Assembly (NCBI RefSeq): GCF_003171675.1 | Contig: NZ_QFZQ01000008.1 | Coordinates: 168,638 to 232,637, forward strand | Origin: Reichenbachiella versicolor | GTDB taxonomy: Bacteria; Bacteroidota; Bacteroidia; Cytophagales; Cyclobacteriaceae | Length of the DNA stretch: 64,000 nt | Reading direction: 5' to 3' | In this document: positions 7,250 to 17,200 of the stretch, in pieces | Layout: each line of letters starts with the position of its first letter | Position numbering within the stretch: position 1 is the stretch's first letter | Notes under the pieces: model-generated | What the model was told of the DNA's origin: nothing | Seen by the model: only the letters and a program-made list of their open reading frames with translations | The model's database searches: none | Made by a program: the position numbers and the translations under genes

Positions 7250-7828
7250 TTATGATCCGAATTCATAAATGCCATAAGGAGTGATACAAACATCGAGCGG
7301 TATGTCATGATCTTCTACATAAGGGATTTTATCTAAGGGAAGAGCCATACTTACCCCTACTTTCAGACAAGATGGTTTACATTGATTTAAAAATTTATCA
7401 TAATATCCCTTGCCATAGCCGATTCGATGACCATTTCGATCAAAAACGACAAGAGGAACAAGAACAATATCTATCTCTTCACATGCACAGACCTGGCCAG
7501 TTGTCGGTTCTAAGATCCCCCACTTATTTTCTTCCAACTGATCTTTTGATTCAAAATAATAATGAGTCATATCATTAGTCTCAAGAGAACTTTGCGAAAG
7601 CACAATTTGAAAATCAAGAGCTTTCAAATATTTAATGAAAATGCGAGTATCTATTTCTTTTTGCTTCTCAATAGGTAGAAAGCAGTGAACGTTTTTTATG
7701 TTCGAATGACGTTCCAGCCAAGTACTGAAATGATAGAAAATTTCAGCATTTCGTCTTTCAAACTCAGTTTTTGAGATAGTTTTTCTTTTTCGAAGAAATA
7801 CGGACTTTAGTTTTTGTTTATCTACCAT
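7250..7828 (-). CDS. 5-formyltetrahydrofolate cyclo-ligase
   Basis: Converts 5-formyl-THF to 5,10-methenyl-THF with ATP. The family signature near the C-terminus is present: IGYGKGYYDKFL followed by LKVGVSM. The N-terminal KQKLKSVFLRKRKTIS matches the basic first helix of the family. The frame is open to 7879, but ATG 7828 (starting MVDKQKLK) is preferred because the extra 17 residues have no counterpart in the family. The length of 192 residues is then normal. It lies 9 bp upstream of the YpdA-like gene on the same strand and is probably co-transcribed with it. Confidence 0.88.
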   Translation of the reverse strand: MVDKQKLKSVFLRKRKTISKTEFERRNAEIFYHFSTWLERHSNIKNVHCFLPIEKQKEIDTRIFIKYLKALDFQIVLSQSSLETNDMTHYYFESKDQLEENKWGILEPTTGQVCACEEIDIVLVPLVVFDRNGHRIGYGKGYYDKFLNQCKPSCLKVGVSMALPLDKIPYVEDHDIPLDVCITPYGIYEFGS

Positions 7829-7952
7829 ATGAGGAGGTTGTACTAATAGGTAAAGATCAGTTATCAATTCTTTTTTCAAAAAAATCTATCTTAAATGTGA
7901 CTATCTACGAAGCCGTACATTCTAGAAGTAAATCAATAGCAAAGGTCTGAAT

Positions 7953-8513
7953 ATGGCTGATCAAAACTTATCGAAAGAAATAGAGGAAATAGAAGCTGCG
8001 AAGAAAGACCTTAAGCACTTCGAACCTCTGTATAATCGTTATTTCGATCAGATATTCAATTTCATCTATCGAAAGACAGATGATGAAGATCTTACTGCAG
8101 ATTTGACTTCAAAGGTGTTTTTTAATGCTATGAAGTCATTAAAGACATATGAATTCAGAGGGTTTGGTTTTGGAACTTGGTTGTACAAAATTGCGAATAA
8201 TGAAGTGTACGGTCATTTTCGAAATCAAAAGAAAGCTTACTTAAGTCTAGAGTCAGACAAGGTCAATAGTCTTATGACATGTGCTGACTTAGAGGATGGA
8301 GAGGAAAAAATGAAATTACTAAGTAAAATGATTTCCTCCCTCAAGGACAAAGAAGTTAGGCTTCTTGAGCTCAAATATTTTGAGAACAAGACCTTCGAAG
8401 AGATTGCTTTTATCATGGAAATGAATGAAAGCACTGTGAAAATGAGATTGTACAGATCATTGAATAAATTGAAGGAGAAGTTTGCAGAGTACTATAATAG
8501 ATCGAAACAATGA
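7953..8513 (+). CDS. ECF-type RNA polymerase sigma factor
   Basis: A 186-residue sigma-70 family protein with region 2 at about residues 20-90 (FNFIYRKT, TADLTSKVFFNAM, FGTWLYKIANNEV) and region 4 at about 125-180 (LLELKYFENKTFEEIAFIMEMNESTVKMRLYRSLNKLKEKF). There is no region 1.1 or 3, as expected for an ECF factor. Its stop overlaps the next start (ATGA), so it is coupled to a small membrane protein in the place where an anti-sigma factor usually sits. Target promoters unknown. Confidence 0.88.
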   Translation: MADQNLSKEIEEIEAAKKDLKHFEPLYNRYFDQIFNFIYRKTDDEDLTADLTSKVFFNAMKSLKTYEFRGFGFGTWLYKIANNEVYGHFRNQKKAYLSLESDKVNSLMTCADLEDGEEKMKLLSKMISSLKDKEVRLLELKYFENKTFEEIAFIMEMNESTVKMRLYRSLNKLKEKFAEYYNRSKQ

Positions 8514-8764
8514 CCAAGTATAAGATCAAGTTGAGAAGGGATTCGTTGACGCATGGACAGATTCAGCGTCACAAGAACTTTGATAGTTTGTACTCAGCTA
8601 CCAATGAGGACAAACCAAAGTTCCCAATTCTCAGATTGCTAGCAATCTTGTTAGGAATCGGATTGGTCATTGCTATGATCATCATGGGTATCTCCCGCAT
8701 CAGTGACAACAAAAAAGAAATAGAACGTCAAAAGTCCGAAACAGTATTTGAAGAAGACTTTTAG
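8510..8764 (+). CDS. small single-pass membrane protein coupled to the sigma factor
   Basis: 84 residues: a basic N-terminal half (~40 residues, cytoplasmic), one transmembrane helix at about 41-63 (ILRLLAILLGIGLVIAMIIMGI), and a short charged tail. It overlaps the sigma gene by 4 nt. The layout suggests a minimal membrane regulator or tether for the sigma factor, but no zinc-binding or RskA-like motif is seen, so this is inference from position only. Confidence 0.6.
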   Translation: MTKYKIKLRRDSLTHGQIQRHKNFDSLYSATNEDKPKFPILRLLAILLGIGLVIAMIIMGISRISDNKKEIERQKSETVFEEDF

Positions 8765-8802
8765 GAGCGCATTTTGGTTAACTACTGAAATAAGCGAAGC
8801 AG

Positions 8803-8821
8803 ATTGAGCAATCGGCTCAAT
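8803..8821 (+). other. inverted repeat ATTGAGC-5-GCTCAAT in the gap after the sigma operon
   Basis: A perfect 7-bp stem with a 5-nt loop, 38 bp after the small membrane protein gene. It is followed by A-rich, not T-rich, sequence. It may be an operator or a weak 3' hairpin. Further along the gap the octamer GGGACAGT occurs twice (near 8848 and 8874). Confidence 0.3.
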
Positions 8822-8949
8822 AGAAATAAAAAAATAGACTATACCCGGGACAGTCTTAATTAAAAGCCCATTGGGACAGTGCGTGTTAATCGAAAAGATA
8901 CCTCTAAATGGAGTTTCGTTTAATCGTCTCATAGGCTCTATGTAATTCA

Positions 8950-8972
8950 ATTCAGTAGATAGTCTACTGAAT
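8950..8972. promoter_or_regulatory. perfect 10-bp palindrome upstream of tonB
   Basis: ATTCAGTAGA and TCTACTGAAT separated by TAG, ending 23 nt before the tonB ATG. The symmetry and position suggest a dimeric repressor site or a 5'-UTR hairpin near the ribosome binding region. No matching copy was noticed elsewhere in the window. Confidence 0.45.
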
Positions 8973-8995
8973 CTTAACTATCAATTTTTAAAATC

Positions 8996-9652
8996 ATGGA
9001 ATTAAGAAAAAATCCAGATATCGATCTGGATAACAAGAGAGGTATGTTCTTTAGTCTAGGTCTGGTAATAGCACTAAGCTTAGTTGTGACGGCATTTAAT
9101 TGGAAATCCGAAGTGCCAAAGCTTCAAGTTTGGGAAGCTGAGGAAATCGAAGACGAACCTTATATGGTAGCTGTGAATACAGTGCATGAACCTAAAAGAA
9201 GGCCTCCTGAACCTAAGCGTGAGATCAAAAAGGAAATTGTTAACCCTACTATTAAAGAAGGTGAAGAGATAACGGAAGCCGCTGAGGAGATTAAATTAGA
9301 CTGGGAAGATGATGAGCCTGTAATTGAAGATAATGATTTGATTGGCTATGAAGAGCCAGAGGAAGTTGAAGGAACAATTCTAATTACTGCAGAGAAAAAC
9401 CCTATTCCAATTGGTGGATTTTCTTCATTCTACAATCATATATCTAAAAAGCTGAGATACCCTCGATTGGCAAAACGAATGGGGGTAGAAGGTAGAGTCT
9501 TTGTCCAGTTTGTGGTGGATAGAGATGGTTCACTCACAGATATAGAAATCATCAAAGGAATAGGAGGAGGCTGCGATGAGGAGGCAGTAAGAGTGGTTAG
9601 AAATTCTCCAGACTGGAACCCTGAAAACAAAGAGGACGACCAGTCAAAGTAA
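8996..9652 (+). CDS. tonB: TonB energy transducer, C-terminus altered by a frameshift
   Basis: Cytoplasmic start, one TM helix (about residues 16-35), a Pro/Glu/Lys-rich periplasmic linker (~45-125), then a TonB_C domain (RLAKRMGVEGRVFVQFVV, DIEIIKGIGGGCDEEAVRVV). TonB carries proton-motive energy from ExbBD to outer-membrane receptors such as the one at 59324. In frame the protein ends ...WNPENKEDDQSK. The next frame, from 9625, reads KQRGRPVKVRM, VVPITF, QLN then TAG at 9685-9687, which is the normal family ending. One missing base near 9620-9626 explains this, so the annotated frame lacks the last conserved strand. Either it is a recent mutation or a sequence error. tonB and the exchanger gene converge with 2 bp between the restored stop and 9690. 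Confidence 0.85.
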   Translation: MELRKNPDIDLDNKRGMFFSLGLVIALSLVVTAFNWKSEVPKLQVWEAEEIEDEPYMVAVNTVHEPKRRPPEPKREIKKEIVNPTIKEGEEITEAAEEIKLDWEDDEPVIEDNDLIGYEEPEEVEGTILITAEKNPIPIGGFSSFYNHISKKLRYPRLAKRMGVEGRVFVQFVVDRDGSLTDIEIIKGIGGGCDEEAVRVVRNSPDWNPENKEDDQSK

Positions 9653-9689
9653 GAATGGTCGTCCCAATAACTTTTCAGTTGAACTAGTG

Positions 9690-10892
9690 TCAGCGTATGC
9701 TAAATGTCCTAACTGTGTTTACTAGAAAGTCGGCAATGTTGTTAGCAACAACATTGTCGGCACTTCTACCCACAATGTATACTACGAATAGAAAGTAAAT
9801 ACCTAATAAAACAAAAGCCTTTTTCTTACCAATGTATTGAGAAGAGGTGAAGATAATAACAGCTACGATAGTTAAGATCAATAATAAAAGTCTTAGTTCA
9901 CTACTTTGATCCACTATTTCAGGAGCCATTTCTATTGGACCATATAGTGCACTAAAGATGAATAGAGGGAAACCAAGTGCGAAACATACATCAAATATGT
10001 TACTACCAAGTGCATTAGAAATAGCATCATCGTACTGTCCTCTCTGAGCATCTTTAATAGAAATCACAGTATCAGGGAAACTTGATGCAGCAGATGCCAA
10101 GATCAACGCTACAAACATTAATGGAATATCTAGGCCGTTATAAGTTCCGAGGTAAGGAACTGTATATTCAGCTGCCCCTATCCATTCACATGCTACCACC
10201 AATAAATAACAAACAGCTGCTATTGATAGCGTAGAGAAAACCAATAAAGGCCAAGCTTTAGGCCCATTAATTTCCCCTCGAATAAAAATATTTTCTAGGT
10301 CAAAAGAAATAAGACTTTTAAAGAACGATGGCTGTGGCTCATCATCTTCTTCATCCTCATCCTCTTCCTGTTCAACTTCTTCTTCACCATTATCAGCTTT
10401 TTTCTTATTGAAGTTCATAGAGATGAACATGTAGCTGATGTACACTACATATACGCACATTAAAATAAGGCCGTGGTACCATTCCAAAGAAGAGCCGCTT
10501 ATCAATATTAAGAATATCAATTCTGTAAGTATCAGAGCAATTCCATCTCTAAGCATTACCTTCTTAGAAACTTTAATTCTTTTGGCTAAACCGATTCCAA
10601 TTACTGCGATAACAGATACAGCAGGAATTACCATACTGTTAAAAATGGCACTGCCCGCAGTGGTTCCGATTCCACCCGAGAAACCTTCTCCTTTATCGCT
10701 TAAAATGAATAAGAAAAATATTGAAGTGAAGACTTCAGGCATAGAACTAGCGATTGCGTTGATAGAAGCCCCTCGAACACCTTCAGAGAGGTTGCGGCCT
10801 ATATATTCTGACGCGGCCATGAATCCATCTCCAGCTCTCCATATCACTACACAGCTAATGGATATTAAAATTAGAGGTATAAGTATGCCCAT
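9690..10892 (-). CDS. Na+/Ca2+ exchanger family membrane protein
   Basis: A 400-residue CaCA-superfamily antiporter with two inverted alpha repeats. The first is near residues 40-65 (GASINAIASSMPEVFTSIFF), the second near 265-300 (ASAASSFPDTVISIKDA, SNALGSNIFDVCFALG); these hold the acidic ion-binding residues E (PEV) and D (PDT). About ten TM helices flank a central acidic cytosolic loop rich in E and D (about residues 165-185), often linked with Ca2+ sensing. It is expected to export calcium using a sodium or proton gradient. Its 3' end meets tonB. Confidence 0.82.
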   Translation of the reverse strand: MGILIPLILISISCVVIWRAGDGFMAASEYIGRNLSEGVRGASINAIASSMPEVFTSIFFLFILSDKGEGFSGGIGTTAGSAIFNSMVIPAVSVIAVIGIGLAKRIKVSKKVMLRDGIALILTELIFLILISGSSLEWYHGLILMCVYVVYISYMFISMNFNKKKADNGEEEVEQEEDEDEEDDEPQPSFFKSLISFDLENIFIRGEINGPKAWPLLVFSTLSIAAVCYLLVVACEWIGAAEYTVPYLGTYNGLDIPLMFVALILASAASSFPDTVISIKDAQRGQYDDAISNALGSNIFDVCFALGFPLFIFSALYGPIEMAPEIVDQSSELRLLLLILTIVAVIIFTSSQYIGKKKAFVLLGIYFLFVVYIVGRSADNVVANNIADFLVNTVRTFSIR

Positions 10893-11305
10893 ATTGATTT
10901 GGTTTCAGCCAAAAATGCAGTGATTTAGTCTACTATCAATTCCTAGCCTTTGAGTTCTAATTTAGTGTTTATGCTGATTTGGCGTCTAAATTAAGAGTTT
11001 TTTCCCATTTACAGCTAATGTCACAAATATATTGATTTAAGCCTATTAGTAGCGAAGGAGCAACTTTTACTAACAGGCTTTTCGATGAATAGATAGATTC
11101 GTATCTATAAGTGCCTTTTATTGACCGTTGAAATAGCAGTATACAGTTTCACTTATATAAAAGAGAGTAATGTCATTTGTCAATTAGATAGTGTCATTCC
11201 GCTTATATATTATAATAAGAACCTTTATCTTAGTCACTCAATCCCGCTTACCTAGATTTTAAATTATATTTATTTAGAACTACAGAATTTTAAAGAAACA
11301 AGAAT
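10893..11305. other. 413-bp intergenic region with one imperfect hairpin
   Basis: Lies between the divergent exchanger and TerB-like genes. The only structure seen is a 12-bp inverted repeat (11039-11050 and 11069-11080, one mismatch) with an 18-nt loop. No TAnnTTTG element and no ORF with coding character were found. Confidence 0.4.
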
Positions 11306-11701
11306 ATGAATATCAAGCCTCATTTAAGTATGCTGATCGGTCTTGCTAAAGTAGATAATGATTATGCGGAAGATGAAAGAGACATGATTTTAATGGTTGG
11401 GAAAGCTAATGGACTAAGTGAAGCTGAGATCGAGGAGTTACTTGAAAAGCCAGAGCCATTGCCAAGTGTAACACAAATGTCGGATGATGAAAAATTCGAA
11501 TATTTATTTAATGTAGTACAGCTAATGAAGGTTGATAAGGAAATCTTCCTAAGTGAAGTAAGATATTGTGAAGATGTGGCTGTGAAATTGGGATATAAGA
11601 AGTCTGTAATAGCCGAATTATCAGCAAAAATCTATTCTGACCCATCTATTACATCGGACAGAGAATTATTAAAGAAGAAAGTATTGAAGTATCAAGCGTG
11701 A
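11306..11701 (+). CDS. TerB-like tellurite-resistance-family protein
   Basis: A 131-residue, mostly helical acidic protein resembling the TerB/DUF533 fold: LSMLIGLAKVDNDYAEDERDMILMVGKANGLSEAEI at the N-terminus and an inverted-related second half (VVQLMKVDKEIFLSEVRYCEDVAVKLGY). The two KVD-x(3-8)-E segments are the pseudo-repeat typical of TerB, thought to bind metal. No other ter genes are nearby, so a tellurite role is not implied; a general envelope or metal-stress role is possible. It is a single-gene unit ending in a strong terminator. Confidence 0.65.
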   Translation: MNIKPHLSMLIGLAKVDNDYAEDERDMILMVGKANGLSEAEIEELLEKPEPLPSVTQMSDDEKFEYLFNVVQLMKVDKEIFLSEVRYCEDVAVKLGYKKSVIAELSAKIYSDPSITSDRELLKKKVLKYQA

Positions 11702-11724
11702 TACGGATCATGAAAAATTGTTTT

Positions 11725-11747
11725 AGGGGCCGTTAGCCCCTTTTTTT
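11725..11747 (+). terminator. intrinsic terminator after the TerB-like gene
   Basis: Stem AGGGGC/GCCCCT with a 5-nt loop followed by seven T. Confidence 0.85.
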
Positions 11748-11775
11748 ATGTCCATTTATCATTCAATAAAAATCT

Positions 11776-11783
11776 TACCTTTG
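11776..11783 (+). promoter_or_regulatory. -7 element TACCTTTG upstream of the RND exporter
   Basis: Exact TAnnTTTG, 17 nt before ATG 11801. No good -33 TTG is visible. Confidence 0.45.
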
Positions 11784-11800
11784 CAGATCATTTTTTAGCA

Positions 11801-14212
11801 ATGTGGTATAAACTCTCCCTCTATATATTAAAGTATAGACTTTTCCTCATCCTAGCTGTGTTTGCTGCGACGGGGTTTATGGCTTATCAAAGCCAGTTCG
11901 TCAAGTGGTCATTTGTGCTGGCTAATGTAGTGCCCGATAGTGATCCAGATATGATTAACTTCCAAGAGTTCAAACAAGAATTCGGTGAAGATGGTAATAT
12001 TATGGTCATTGGAGTCAATGATAGTTCTCTGCTAGAATTAGACAATTTTAGAAAGCTGAACTACATGACCAATGCTTTAGAAGGTATTAGTGGTGTAAAC
12101 GATGTATTGAGTTTCACCAACCTCAAGAAGATTGTCAAAAATACAGAGTCTAAGCGCTTTGAACTTGAGCCAATATTTGCTCAGATGCCAAAAACTCAAG
12201 AAGAGTTAGATAGCATGATGAATTTCGTGTCCAGTATAAAATTTTATGATGGACAATTAATGAATTCTGAAAATGGAGCCAGTATGTTACTAGTTACCAT
12301 AGAGCAATCATTGATGAACTCTAAAAAAAGAGACGTTGTAGTAGAAGACATTCTCAATACTGCATACGCCTTTGAAGAAGCGACGGGAATAGATCTTAGA
12401 TATGCAGGTTTACCATATATAAGATATACCAACACACATAAGCTTAAGCAAGAACTTATTATGTTCTTGGGTCTATCGGTATTAGTAACTGGTTTTATTC
12501 TTTTCTTATTTTTTCGATCGGTCAAGGCTGTAGTAGTGCCTCTTTTCATAATAGGAATTATAGTGGTTTGGGTGATGGGTACTTTGTCCCTGCTTAGTTT
12601 TAAGATCACACTATTGACAGGGTTGATCCCTCCTATTATTGTAGTCATAGGTATTCCCAATGCTGTATACATGCTCAATAAGTATCATCAAGAGTTTCAC
12701 GCTCATGGTGATCAGATGAAAGCCCTTGAAAAAATTATTCGTAAGATCGGGATCGTAACGTTCATTACTAATTTTACCACAGCTGTTGGCTTTTTGGTAT
12801 TGGCATTTACGGATATAGTTGTACTAAAAGAATTTGGCATTGTTGCGGGTATTAATATCATGGTGACTTTTGTGGTTAGCTTGATTATGATCCCTGCTGT
12901 GTTTTCCTATATAAAAGCACCTTCTTCTAGGCACCTAAAGCATTTAAAGTTTAAACCATTAGATAAAGTACTGACAAGCCTAGATCTATTAGTCCACAGG
13001 CATAAGTATTATGTGTTTAATGTCACAGCAATAATTATTGCAGTGTGCATTTTTGGGATTTCAAAGATCGAAGCCGTATCATTTATGGTAGATGATCTAC
13101 CTGAAGAAAGTTCAGAAAAACAAGATTTACTTTTTTTTGAAGACAACTTCAGTGGAGTAATGCCCCTTGAGGTTATTGTAGATACTGGGGTAAAGAAAGG
13201 CGTTCAAAACATCAAAAATTTAAGAAAAATTGATGAATTCGAGTCTTTCATGGACTCTCTAGATCACATATCAAAGCCTATATCCGTTGTTGGGTTTATA
13301 AAAGCTAGTCGACAGGCTTTCTATAAAGATAAGCCGAGTTATTACAGTCTTCCGAACAATAGAGATAAGAATTTTATTTTTAGATATTTAAAGCAAGAGT
13401 CTGACGAAGATAATTTGGCAAAAGCGTTCGTAGACTCTACTGGACAAAAGTTGAGAGTATCTTTAAAAATGGCAGATATTGGTTCACTTAAAATGGATCA
13501 TTTAATAACTGAAGTGATCAAGCCTAAGATCGAAGAAGTATTTGCAGGTACTAAAATGGATGTTTCTCTTACGGGGACTACCTTATTATTTATCAAGGGG
13601 AATAAGTTTTTGATTGACAACTTGATAACCAGTATGGTTATTGCTTTTGTGATTATCGCTTTTATAATGGGCGTATTATTCAAAAACTTCAAGATGATAG
13701 TTATATGTCTAATACCGAATATTATTCCATTGATGATCACTGGAGGAATGATGGGGTTAACAGGCATACCTCTAAAACCAAGTACAGCTCTTATTTTTAG
13801 CATCGCTTTTGGGATTTCTGTAGATGATTCAATTCATTTCTTGGCTAAGTATAGGCAAGAACTCTTTGCCAATAACTTCTTTGTACCGGTAGCGGTATCG
13901 AGAAGTATCAGAGAAACAGGTGCAAGTATGATTTATACTTCGATCATTCTGTTCTTTGGTTTTGTAATTTTTGCAGCATCTGATTTTGGAGGTACAGTAG
14001 CACTTGGTGCCTTAACCAGTACTACTCTTTTGATGGCTATGCTGACTAACCTTACGGTTTTGCCGTCGTTGCTATTACGGTTTGATAGTGGAAAGCGAAA
14101 TGTCAATAGCCATCCGTTAATTGAGAGGTTTCCAGAATTCTATCATGAAGAGGAAGACGAAGAGATAGATCTAGATCAGATCAAGGTGGCGGAAAAAGCG
14201 CCGATAAACTAA
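11801..14212 (+). CDS. RND superfamily (MMPL-type) transporter
   Basis: An 803-residue inner-membrane transporter with two homologous halves, each beginning with one TM helix, then a large periplasmic loop, then a five-helix bundle (around residues 220-370 and 610-765). TM4-like segments carry the family pattern; GISVDDSIHFLAKY near residue 680 holds the acidic proton-relay residues. There is no adjacent membrane-fusion protein or outer-membrane channel, which fits MMPL/HpnN-like exporters of lipids or hydrophobic compounds rather than tripartite drug pumps. The acidic C-terminal tail (EEEDEEIDLDQ) is cytosolic. ileS follows after 40 bp. Confidence 0.8.
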   Translation: MWYKLSLYILKYRLFLILAVFAATGFMAYQSQFVKWSFVLANVVPDSDPDMINFQEFKQEFGEDGNIMVIGVNDSSLLELDNFRKLNYMTNALEGISGVNDVLSFTNLKKIVKNTESKRFELEPIFAQMPKTQEELDSMMNFVSSIKFYDGQLMNSENGASMLLVTIEQSLMNSKKRDVVVEDILNTAYAFEEATGIDLRYAGLPYIRYTNTHKLKQELIMFLGLSVLVTGFILFLFFRSVKAVVVPLFIIGIIVVWVMGTLSLLSFKITLLTGLIPPIIVVIGIPNAVYMLNKYHQEFHAHGDQMKALEKIIRKIGIVTFITNFTTAVGFLVLAFTDIVVLKEFGIVAGINIMVTFVVSLIMIPAVFSYIKAPSSRHLKHLKFKPLDKVLTSLDLLVHRHKYYVFNVTAIIIAVCIFGISKIEAVSFMVDDLPEESSEKQDLLFFEDNFSGVMPLEVIVDTGVKKGVQNIKNLRKIDEFESFMDSLDHISKPISVVGFIKASRQAFYKDKPSYYSLPNNRDKNFIFRYLKQESDEDNLAKAFVDSTGQKLRVSLKMADIGSLKMDHLITEVIKPKIEEVFAGTKMDVSLTGTTLLFIKGNKFLIDNLITSMVIAFVIIAFIMGVLFKNFKMIVICLIPNIIPLMITGGMMGLTGIPLKPSTALIFSIAFGISVDDSIHFLAKYRQELFANNFFVPVAVSRSIRETGASMIYTSIILFFGFVIFAASDFGGTVALGALTSTTLLMAMLTNLTVLPSLLLRFDSGKRNVNSHPLIERFPEFYHEEEDEEIDLDQIKVAEKAPIN

Positions 14213-14252
14213 ATTTTGAATAGTATTTAAGTAAGTAAATTCCGATAAGGCA

Positions 14253-17200
14253 TTGAAATACAAAGAATATAAAGGCATCAATTACGCTGAGGTAGCGGAT
14301 GAAGTGCTAGAGTTTTGGAAGAAAAATGACATTTTTAATAAGTCTGTAGACCAGAAAGAGGGTGCAGAGACTTTTATGTTTTTCGAAGGTCCTCCTTCGG
14401 CGAATGGTGTTCCAGGTATTCATCATGTGATGGGACGAGCGATTAAGGACATTTTTTGTAGATACAAAACTCAAAAAGGATTTCAAGTTAAAAGAAAGGC
14501 AGGTTGGGACACACACGGCCTTCCAGTGGAGCTTGGGGTAGAAAAAGAGCTTGGAATTACTAAAGAAGATATTGGTAAGAAAATCAGTGTAGAAGATTAT
14601 AATGACGCTTGTAGAAAAGCTGTCATGAAGTATACTGACATATGGAACGACCTTACTGAAAAGATGGGTTACTGGGTGGATATGAAAGATCCATATATCA
14701 CCTACAAGCCTAAATACATGGAAAGTGTATGGTGGTTGTTAAAGCAGATTTTTGACAAAGGCCTTATATACAAAGGATATTCTATACAACCTTATTCTCC
14801 AAAAGCAGGTACTGGTCTAAGCTCAAATGAAGTCAATCAACCAGGGGCATATCAAGATGTAACAGATACTACAGTTATTGGTCAGTTTAAAGCCATTCCA
14901 GAGACTGTTCCCTCTAGTTTGAATATATCCGAGGATCTGTATCTATTAGCATGGACAACCACACCTTGGACTTTGCCAAGTAATACAGCTCTAACAGTTG
15001 GGCCTAAGATCGACTATGTAGTCGTGAAGACTTTTAATCAATATACATTCGAACCAATTCAGGTTGTTTTGGCTAAGTCTTTAGTTGCGAAACAATTTGC
15101 GGGTAAGAAATTCAATCAGGTAGAAGGTGTTGCAGAACTAGATAGCTATTCAAAAGGGGATAAACAGATCCCGTATTATATAGCCACTGAATGTAAAGGT
15201 GCTGACTTAATCGGAATCAGATATGAGCAATTACTTCCCTTTGCATTGCCATATGAAAATTCTGAAAATGCATTTCGAGTAATCGGAGGTGATTTCGTAA
15301 CCACTGAAGACGGCACTGGAATTGTGCATACGGCACCTACTTTTGGAGCAGATGATGCGATGGCTGCCAAGCAGGCAAAGCCAGAGATTCCTCCGATGTT
15401 AGTCAAAGACGAAGATGATAATCTAGTTCCATTGGTAGACTTGCAAGGTCGTTTTAGACCAGAGGTAGGTGAATTTGCTGGAATGTATGTCAAGAATGAA
15501 TATTACAATGAAGGCGAAGCCCCAGACAAATCAGTAGATGTACAGATAGCTATTCGTCTAAAAGAAGAAAATAAAGCATTTAAAGTTGAAAAATATGTGC
15601 ACAGTTACCCACATTGCTGGAGAACTGATAAGCCTATTTTGTACTACCCTTTAGATTCTTGGTTCATAAAAGTGACTGATAAGAATGATAGAATGTACGA
15701 TTTAAATACAACTATCAATTGGAAACCAGAATCTACAGGTACAGGTCGTTTTGGAAATTGGCTTCAAAATGCTAATGATTGGAACCTATCTCGATCTCGT
15801 TATTGGGGTATTCCATTGCCAATTTGGAAGTCAGAAGATGGCAAAGAATTAAAAATGATTGGTTCTTTGGCAGAACTAAAAGAAGAAATTCAAAAGTCTA
15901 TTGCTGCAGGTTTCATGGATAGTGATATCTATTCGGACTTTGTAGTGGGGGACATGTCAGAAGAAAATTATGATAAAGTAGATCTGCATAAAAACATTGT
16001 AGATCAGATCACATTGGTATCAGAAACTGGCAAGCCAATGAGACGAGAATCAGACTTAATTGATGTTTGGTTTGATTCTGGATCAATGCCATATGCTCAA
16101 TGGCACTATCCTTTTGAAAATAAAGAAGCAGTTGATGACGGACTGAAAACAGCTGATTTCATAGCAGAAGGTGTAGATCAGACAAGAGGTTGGTTCTACA
16201 CATTACACGCGATCGCCACTATGGTGTTTGATGGTGTTGCCTATAAAAATGTAGTTTCTAATGGACTCGTCTTAGACAAGAACGGACAGAAAATGTCCAA
16301 AAGGCTAGGTAATGCGGTTGATCCATTTACGACTCTTTCTAAATATGGTCCTGATGCTACACGTTGGTATATGATCTCTAATGCCAATCCTTGGGACAAT
16401 TTGAAGTTTGATTTAGAAGGAGTTGCAGAGGTTCAGAGAAGGTTTTTTGGAACATTCTTCAATACTTATAATTTCTTTGCTCTTTATGCCAATTTGGATG
16501 GTTTTGACTTCAAGGAGCAGGCAATTCCAATCGAGAAAAGAACAGAGAGTGATCGATGGATCATCAGTAAGCTTAATAGCTTGACAAAAAAGGTTGATGA
16601 CGCTTTCAATGATTATGAACCTACTAAAGCGGCTAGGCTAATTCAAGATTTTGTAATTGACGATTTGAGCAATTGGTACGTTCGTCTGAATAGAAAACGT
16701 TTTTGGAAAGGTGAGTATAATGAAGATAAAAAGTCGGCTTATCAATCACTTTACACCTGTTTACTGACAGTTGCTAAACTAGGAGCTCCGATAGCGCCTT
16801 TCTTTTTGGATAAAGTTTATGGGCATCTAAATGAAGTTTCAGGGCAAGAAGAACATGATTCTGTCCATTTATCTAAGTTTCCAGAGGCTGATGAATCACT
16901 AATTGATGAAGAATTAGAGGCAAGAATGGAAATGGCTCAAAAGGTTTCTTCATTGGTTCATTCATTGAGAAAGAAAGAGAAACTTAAAGTAAGACAGCCG
17001 CTTTCTAAAATCATGATTCCAGTGATGAATGAGAATACAGTTGATCGAGTAAAGGCTGTAGAAGAACTTATTCTGACGGAGGTGAATATTAAGGCTGTAG
17101 AATTAATCGATGATACTTCTGGGGTTCTAGTTAAATCTATCAAACCAAACTTTAAAAAGCTTGGTAAGCAATATGGACCTAGAATGAAAGATATTTCTAA

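Noticed and set aside
8651..8950. 99-residue minus-strand ORF
   Set aside because: It overlaps the small sigma-partner gene and the gap with hairpins; composition does not look coding.
14213..14252. T-box or other leader before ileS
   Set aside because: Only 40 nt separate it from the RND gene; no room for a T-box structure.
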